64,000 nt of DNA from JALZMG01 sp963844175. Its GTDB lineage: Bacteria > Actinomycetota > Acidimicrobiia > Acidimicrobiales > Ilumatobacteraceae. Under the pieces are notes generated by a model. The model did no database searches. It saw only the letters and a list, made by a program, of their open reading frames with translations, and was not told where the DNA came from. Where the stretch lies: assembly GCA_963844175.1 (NCBI GenBank), contig CAWJNE010000012.1:1-64000 (forward strand). Reading direction: 5' to 3'. Of the stretch, positions 59,183 through 64,000 are shown piece after piece. Both the position numbers and the translations under genes were made by a program. Each line of letters begins with the position of its first letter. Position 1 is the first letter of the stretch.

Positions 59183-60997
59183 GTGAAGAGCATGAGCGGA
59201 GAAACAGGCAACCAGCGGCTGCGACAGTGGGTCGACGGGTGGGCCGAGGTGTTGGGCCCCGCCGACGTGTACTGGTGCGACGGCAGCGCGGAGGAGTACG
59301 ACCGCCTGTGCGCCCAGCTCGTCGCATCCGGCACGTTCACGACGCTGGACGAGGCCAAGCGCCCGAACAGCTACTGGGCCCACTCCGACCCGGGTGACGT
59401 GGCACGCGTGGAGGACCGGACGTTCATCTGCTCGCAGGACGAGCGGGCCGCCGGGCCGAACAACAACTGGCGGCATCCCGACGAGATGCGGGCCGAGCTC
59501 GAACAGCTCTACACCGGCGCCATGCAGGGTCGCACGCTGTACGTCGTGCCGTTCTCCATGGGCCCGCTCGGCTCGCCGATCGCCCACATCGGCGTGCAGC
59601 TCACCGACTCCGCCTACGTGGCCGTGAGCATGCGGATCATGACCCGCATGGGCCAGGGCGCCCTTGACGTCCTCGGCGACGAGGGGCAGTGGGTGCCGTG
59701 CGTGCACTCGGTCGGCGCACCGCTGGCCACCGTCGATGGTGTCGTCGAGGCGGACGTCGCGTGGCCGTGCAACCCCGACAACAAGTACATCGTCCACTTC
59801 CCGGAGACGCGCGAGATCATGTCGTACGGGTCGGGCTACGGCGGTAACGCCCTGCTCGGCAAGAAGTGCTTCGCCCTGCGCATCGCGTCCGTCATGGCTC
59901 GCGACGATGGCTGGCTGGCCGAGCACATGCTGATCCTCAAGCTGACCAACCCGGCCAAGGAGTCCAAGTACATCGCTGCGGCGTTCCCGTCGGCGTGCGG
60001 CAAGACGAACCTGGCCATGCTCGTGCCGACGATCCCCGGCTGGACGGCCGAGACGATCGGCGACGACATCTGCTGGATGAAGTTCGGCGACGACGGTCGC
60101 CTCTTCGCCATCAACCCCGAGGCCGGCTTCTTCGGCGTCGCCCCCGGTACCGGGTGGGAGACGAACGCCAACGCCATGGAGACCCTGTGGGGCAACTGCA
60201 TCTTCACCAACACGGCGCTGACCGACGACGGCGACGTGTGGTGGGAGGGCATGACCGACGAGCCACCGGCACGGGCCACGGACTGGAAGGGCAACCCCTG
60301 GAACCCGGAGATCGAGACGCCGGCCGCCCACCCGAACGCCCGGTTCACGGCACCGGCCGCGCAATGCCCCTCGATCGCGGCCGAGTGGGAGGACCCCGCC
60401 GGCGTGCCGATCTCGGCCATCCTGTTCGGCGGCCGCCGGCGCACGACGGTGCCGCTGGTCACCGAGGCATACGACTGGGAGCACGGCGTGTTCCTCGGCT
60501 CGATCATGGCCTCGGAGACGACGGCCGCCCAGGCCGGCGCGGTCGGCAAGCTGCGCTTCGACCCGATGGCCATGCTGCCGTTCTGCGGCTACAACTTCGC
60601 CGACTACTTCGCGCACTGGCTGTCCATCGGCAAGGCGACCGACCCGTCGAAGCTGCCCCGCCTGTTCTTCGTCAACTGGTTCCGGCGCGACGAGGAGGGT
60701 CGGTTCCTCTGGCCCGGGTTCGGTGAGAACAGCCGCGTGCTGAAGTGGGTGTTCGAGCGGGTCAACGGCGACGCCGCTGCGGTCGAGACCCCGATCGGGC
60801 TGCTCCCGACCACGGACGCACTCGACACCGCCGGCCTGGACATCGCCGACGACGACCTGTCCGAGCTGCTTGCCGTCGACGTGCGGGGCTGGAAGGAGGC
60901 GGTGCCGCAGATCCGCGAGCACTACGCCCAGTTCGGCGCCGACCTCCCGGCCTCGCTGAACGTCTCCCTCGACACCCTCGACGCCAAGCTCAGCTGA
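59183..60997 (+). CDS. pckG: phosphoenolpyruvate carboxykinase (GTP)
   Basis: This 604-aa enzyme has PSACGKTNLAMLVPTIPGWT with the P-loop and reactive cysteine, the metal-site region GDDICWMKFGDDGR, the guanine-site segment ENSRVLKWVFERVNGDAAAV and FGGRRRTTVPLVTEAYDWEH. It converts oxaloacetate and GTP to PEP, the first step of gluconeogenesis. GTG at 59183 or an ATG at 59192 could start it. The GTP type is typical of Actinobacteria. Confidence 0.97.
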   Translation: MKSMSGETGNQRLRQWVDGWAEVLGPADVYWCDGSAEEYDRLCAQLVASGTFTTLDEAKRPNSYWAHSDPGDVARVEDRTFICSQDERAAGPNNNWRHPDEMRAELEQLYTGAMQGRTLYVVPFSMGPLGSPIAHIGVQLTDSAYVAVSMRIMTRMGQGALDVLGDEGQWVPCVHSVGAPLATVDGVVEADVAWPCNPDNKYIVHFPETREIMSYGSGYGGNALLGKKCFALRIASVMARDDGWLAEHMLILKLTNPAKESKYIAAAFPSACGKTNLAMLVPTIPGWTAETIGDDICWMKFGDDGRLFAINPEAGFFGVAPGTGWETNANAMETLWGNCIFTNTALTDDGDVWWEGMTDEPPARATDWKGNPWNPEIETPAAHPNARFTAPAAQCPSIAAEWEDPAGVPISAILFGGRRRTTVPLVTEAYDWEHGVFLGSIMASETTAAQAGAVGKLRFDPMAMLPFCGYNFADYFAHWLSIGKATDPSKLPRLFFVNWFRRDEEGRFLWPGFGENSRVLKWVFERVNGDAAAVETPIGLLPTTDALDTAGLDIADDDLSELLAVDVRGWKEAVPQIREHYAQFGADLPASLNVSLDTLDAKLS

Positions 60998-61070
60998 ACG
61001 TCACCGGCCGACGGCGGCGCGCAGCGGTACGTTCGCGGACTCGCACCGGCACGCAGGAGGCTCCCCCCAA

Positions 61071-61439
61071 ATGACCTCGGTGAACAAGCAGGTGGTCGAG
61101 CGGTACATCGACGGGTTCAACCGCTCCGACCACGCCCAGATCCTGTCCTGCCTGACCGACGACATCGTCTGGACGGTGTTCGGCGCGTTCCGCATCCATG
61201 GCAAGGAGGCCTACGACCGGGAGATCGAGAACCCCGCCTTCACGGGCCGCCCGCGCATCGAGATCACCCGGATGGTCGAGGAGGACGACGTGGTGATGGC
61301 CGAGATGACGGTGGAGGCGCAGCGGGCGAACGGCGAGACCATGCGGGCGGCGATGGGTGAGGTCTTCGTCATGCGCGACGGCGAGATCTGCGAGCGGCGG
61401 GCGTACGTCGTCGAGCTTCAGGAGAACGACCACCGATGA
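61071..61439 (+). CDS. NTF2-like/SnoaL-like protein
   Basis: This 122-aa protein has the cone-shaped alpha+beta pattern: VERYIDGFNRSDHAQILSCL at the N-terminus, TDDIVWTVFGAFRIHGKEAY, VVMAEMTVEAQRANGETMRA and EVFVMRDGEICERRAYVVEL. Such folds act as polyketide cyclases, isomerases or binding proteins; the reaction is unknown. A good site (GGAGG) precedes the ATG. The YqeY-like gene overlaps by four bases (ATGA). Confidence 0.85.
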   Translation: MTSVNKQVVERYIDGFNRSDHAQILSCLTDDIVWTVFGAFRIHGKEAYDREIENPAFTGRPRIEITRMVEEDDVVMAEMTVEAQRANGETMRAAMGEVFVMRDGEICERRAYVVELQENDHR

Positions 61440-61810
61440 CCGGTGGACGGACCCCAGGCTCGTTGCAGGACCAGCTGCGGGATGCGCTGAAGGCGGCGAT
61501 GAAGCAGCGCGACCAGGTCGCCACGACGGCGCTGCGTGCCGCGCTCGCCGCCATCGACAACGCGGCTGCAGTGGCCGTCGCGGCGCCGGTGCCGGCCCCG
61601 TCGGGAGCGATCGCCGGCGCCGCACCCGGCGTCGGTGCCACCGAGGTGCCCCGCCGGCAGGTCGACGAGGACGAGATTCGTCGACTGGTGGGCGAGCAGC
61701 GGCTCGAACGGCAGGACGCGGCCGACTCCTACGACCGCCTCGGTCGGCACGAGCTCGCCGTCCGGCTGCGCGACGAGGCGGCCGTGCTCGATTCGCTCCT
61801 CGCCACGTGA
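61436..61810 (+). CDS. GatB/YqeY-like protein
   Basis: This 124-aa protein has an N-terminal YqeY pattern (LQDQLRDALKAAMKQRDQVA, TTALRAALAAIDN), an Ala/Pro-rich insertion of about 25 residues, and a C-terminal DEDEIRRLVGEQRLERQDAA and YDRLGRHELAVRLRDEAAVL. YqeY is related to the GatB tail that contacts tRNA; its role alone is not fixed. It overlaps genes on both sides (ATGA, GTGA). Confidence 0.85.
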   Translation: MTGGRTPGSLQDQLRDALKAAMKQRDQVATTALRAALAAIDNAAAVAVAAPVPAPSGAIAGAAPGVGATEVPRRQVDEDEIRRLVGEQRLERQDAADSYDRLGRHELAVRLRDEAAVLDSLLAT

Positions 61811-63078
61811 CCGACGTCGAGCCGCCCGCACCGCGGCGGCACCGTCGGCTCGGCCGAGCGCTCGTCACGCTGGTCATCGTGGCGGTCGTCGTCGTCACGG
61901 CGTGGTCGGCCTTCGTCTGGTGGGCCCAACCTCCCGCTCCGTCGGCGTTCTACACGCCCCCGGTCCCGCTGCCCGCCGGCCCTGCCGGCACCATCGTGCG
62001 GGAGGAGGCCATCGACGACGCCGGCGCGGGCCTGCGGGCGTGGCGCGTGCTGTACACGTCCACGACCCCCGACGGCACGCCGATCGCCGTCTCGGGGGTC
62101 ATCGTGGCGCCCGACGGCACTCCGCCCGCCGGCGGTTGGCCGGTCGTCGCCTGGGCGCACGGGACGACGGGAGTCGACCGCCGGTGCGCGCCGTCGATCG
62201 ACTACCCGCAGGGCGGGCTCGAACGCGTCCCCGAGCTCGAGGACCTCGTCGCCGCCGGCACGGTCCTGGCGATCACCGACTACCCGGGGCTGGGCACACC
62301 GGGACCGCACCCGTACCTCGTGGGTGAGAGCGAAGGCCGCGCCGTCCTCGACAGCATCCGGGCTGCTGGCGCGCTGCTCGGCGACGACGTGGCGGCGGAG
62401 CAGGCGGCGATCTACGGCCACTCGCAAGGCGGCCACGCCGCCGTGTGGGCCGACCAGATCAGCGCCTCGTACGCCCCCGAGCTGCGCCTCGCCGGGGTCG
62501 CCGCAATGGCGCCGCCGACCGACCTCGGCGTGCTGCTCGACGACGACGTGTCCGAGCCGGCCGGGATCGTGCTCGCTGCGTTGGCCATCTCGGCGTGGTC
62601 GGACTACTACCCGGACACCGCCGTCGACACCATCGTCGAGCCGATCGCCCGGCCGTTCGTGGACGACATCGGCGACAAGTGCATCGCCACGACCGACCAG
62701 GGGTTCACCGACATCCCGGACGTGGCGGCCCTCGAGGCGACGTTCCTGTCGAGCGACCCGGCGACCGCACCCGGCTGGTCCGAGCGCCTCCGCCAGAACG
62801 CGCCGGGCGACGTCGCCACGGCGGTCCCGCTGCTCGTGGCCCAGGGCCTCACCGACACGTTGGTCCGCCCGGAGGTCACCGAGCAGTACGTGCGGGACCA
62901 ATGTGCGGCCGGCGCGTCGATCCAGTTCGACACGTACCCGGAGACCGGCCACTTCGCCGTGCGCACGGTCGCTGCGCCGATGGTCCGGGACTGGCTGCTG
63001 GCCCGCCTCAACGGCGAACCCGCCGGGTCAGGCTGCACGACGACCGAGCAGCCGGCCCCGCCCGCCGGCGGCGACTGA
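61807..63078 (+). CDS. secretory lipase (LIP family), membrane-anchored
   Basis: This 423-aa protein has an N-terminal membrane anchor or uncleaved signal (ALVTLVIVAVVVVTAWSAFV), then an alpha/beta hydrolase of the LIP family: VVAWAHGTTGVDRRC, ITDYPGLGTPGPHPYLVGES, the nucleophile motif IYGHSQGGHAAVWADQ and the histidine in YPETGHFAVRTVAAP. It should act outside the membrane on triglyceride or other esters. A short Cys/Pro-rich tail follows. GTG at 61807 overlaps the YqeY-like stop. Confidence 0.88.
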   Translation: MTDVEPPAPRRHRRLGRALVTLVIVAVVVVTAWSAFVWWAQPPAPSAFYTPPVPLPAGPAGTIVREEAIDDAGAGLRAWRVLYTSTTPDGTPIAVSGVIVAPDGTPPAGGWPVVAWAHGTTGVDRRCAPSIDYPQGGLERVPELEDLVAAGTVLAITDYPGLGTPGPHPYLVGESEGRAVLDSIRAAGALLGDDVAAEQAAIYGHSQGGHAAVWADQISASYAPELRLAGVAAMAPPTDLGVLLDDDVSEPAGIVLAALAISAWSDYYPDTAVDTIVEPIARPFVDDIGDKCIATTDQGFTDIPDVAALEATFLSSDPATAPGWSERLRQNAPGDVATAVPLLVAQGLTDTLVRPEVTEQYVRDQCAAGASIQFDTYPETGHFAVRTVAAPMVRDWLLARLNGEPAGSGCTTTEQPAPPAGGD

Positions 63079-63108
63079 GCTCCCCGACGACACCGCCGCA
63101 CGTCGGGA

Positions 63109-63909
63109 TCAGGCCGGCGGCGCCGCACCGGCGGTGGCCAGCGCGTCGGCCGCCGACGTGCCCGGCATGATCTCCGGCATGCACCAGGTCGCACCGGCTG
63201 CGGCGAGCGCCGATGGATCCGGGTGCACCCCACCGACCAACACCACGTCGATCGCACCGGCCGTCAGCTCACCCGCATCCAGCGCTGCCGTCACGTGCTC
63301 GGGCGCCCACACGTCGACGCCGACCAGCGCCAGCCCGTCCAGCCCATGGCGACGCACCCGGCGCGGCCCTGCTCGCAACCCGGTCAGCCCGGCGATCCAG
63401 ATCGGCACACGCGGCCGTTGCACCCCGGCCGCCGTCGTCACCCGCCCGCCGGCGCCCGGGACGGTGAGCCCGGCGAGCATCGGCTCCAGCAGCTCGAGCC
63501 CGGCGTCGAGGGCGGCGGCACGGGCGCGATCGTCGACCGCCGGCTCGTCGAACGCCGAGTACTCCCCGTAGCTGTCGACGCCGAGCCCGAGGCCGAGCAC
63601 CATCCGCCCGCCCGACAACCGGTCGAGCGACGTCGTCGCCTGGGCCACGAGCTGCGGTCGGCGCCGCGGCAGCGCCACGACCATCGTGCCGATCCGCACC
63701 CGCTGCGTCGCGCCGGCGATCGCCGCCAGCGTCACGAACGGATCGGCGAACGGCGCCGCCGTCCGGTTCCACAGGTGATCCCACACGAAGATCCCGTCCC
63801 AGCCGGACTCCTCGGCCGCGGCCGCGACGTCGGCGAGCGCACGCGGCTCGGCGAGCTCTCCCGACAGCGACACCGACAGACCCCAGAGCACTCGGCGAAC
63901 GTAGACCAT
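63109..63909 (-). CDS. LLM class F420-dependent oxidoreductase
   Basis: This 266-aa luciferase-like TIM-barrel protein has the ADVAAAAEESGWDGIFVWDH start, RVRIGTMVVALPRRRPQLVA, LDRLSGGRMVLGLGLGVDSY and PIWIAGLTG. These match F420- or FMN-dependent reductases of Actinobacteria; F420 is inferred. It is on the short side, with a small C-terminal part. Its substrate is unknown. Confidence 0.88.
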   Translation of the reverse strand: MVYVRRVLWGLSVSLSGELAEPRALADVAAAAEESGWDGIFVWDHLWNRTAAPFADPFVTLAAIAGATQRVRIGTMVVALPRRRPQLVAQATTSLDRLSGGRMVLGLGLGVDSYGEYSAFDEPAVDDRARAAALDAGLELLEPMLAGLTVPGAGGRVTTAAGVQRPRVPIWIAGLTGLRAGPRRVRRHGLDGLALVGVDVWAPEHVTAALDAGELTAGAIDVVLVGGVHPDPSALAAAGATWCMPEIMPGTSAADALATAGAAPPA

Positions 63910-63963
63910 GCGCGTCCGTGGTCCGACGGATCGGTGCTACGTCTCGGCGTCTACGGTGAGCTC

Positions 63964-64000
63964 ATGACGCAGGCCGAGACGCCCGTCGGGCTGCCCGAGG
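63964..64000 (+). CDS. start of a gene cut by the window end
   Basis: An ATG at 63964 opens MTQAETPVGLPE and runs off the end of the window. It is divergent from the LLM gene, with 54 bp between. Too little is present to name it. Confidence 0.4.
   Translation, partial: MTQAETPVGLPE

Overview
The window is very GC-rich, densely packed DNA from a bacterium of the phylum Actinomycetota. I infer class Acidimicrobiia, but there is no 16S gene here to confirm it. Supporting signs are the many GTG starts, GTP-type PEP carboxykinase, an F420-type luciferase-like oxidoreductase, a SepIVA-like protein beside coaD, a sortase-E-type LADTG sorting signal, and the actinobacterial order of two housekeeping clusters. 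Gene coupling is extreme: stop and start codons overlap as ATGA, GTGA, TTGA and apparently CTGA at more than fifteen junctions.

Layout. 0-8.5 kb: tRNA-Lys and tRNA-His, an esterase, a PatB-like aminotransferase, a frameshifted FAD oxidoreductase, a four-gene double ABC transporter, a frameshifted ThpR and a 49-aa membrane protein. 8.6-13.7 kb: a probable decayed integrative element. It is bounded by imperfect 27-bp direct repeats and holds a frameshifted tyrosine integrase, two multi-frame remnants, and a GT-C-like membrane protein followed in frame, after its TAG stop, by a DUF2510-like segment. 13.7-21 kb: a permuted papain-like protein, DUF2889, GNAT, two tandem flavodoxin-fold reductases, a protein with a diadenylate-cyclase-like C-terminus, a fructosamine kinase, psuG and an rRNA uracil methyltransferase. 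21-28.2 kb: rpe and an AddAB-type helicase-nuclease pair. 28.2-33.4 kb: secreted proteins around a large LuxR-type ATPase regulator coupled to a globin, with recurring GAGT/ACTC dyads. 33.5-38.5 kb: enoyl-CoA hydratase, yraN, and the ffh-rpsP-KH-rimM-trmD-rplS cluster. 38.6-42.5 kb: MarR, three tandem 65-bp repeats, an MFS transporter, a VOC protein and an esterase lipoprotein. 42.5-59 kb: ftsY, smc, mutM, rnc, acpP, plsX, rpmF, yceD, a SepIVA-like gene, coaD, rsmD, recG, a DAK2 protein, rpmB and a cold-shock-like gene. 59-64 kb: pckG, an NTF2-like protein, a YqeY-like protein, a lipase, an LLM oxidoreductase and the start of one more gene.

How genes fit together. Core clusters link translation (rpsP, rplS, rpmB, rpmF, rimM, trmD, rsmD), protein targeting (ffh, ftsY), chromosome handling (smc, recG, addAB, mutM), and lipid and coenzyme A synthesis (plsX, acpP, coaD). 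At least six genes carry apparent frameshifts, in core genes (yceD) as well as in the element. Some may be assembly indels; the dense multi-frame damage at 8.8-10.1 kb looks like real decay.

The strongest leads are the diadenylate-cyclase-like protein, the decayed element with its TAG-separated DUF2510-like tail, the dyads around the LuxR-globin cassette, and a short repeat that sits at two gene junctions and appears to have duplicated junction sequence.
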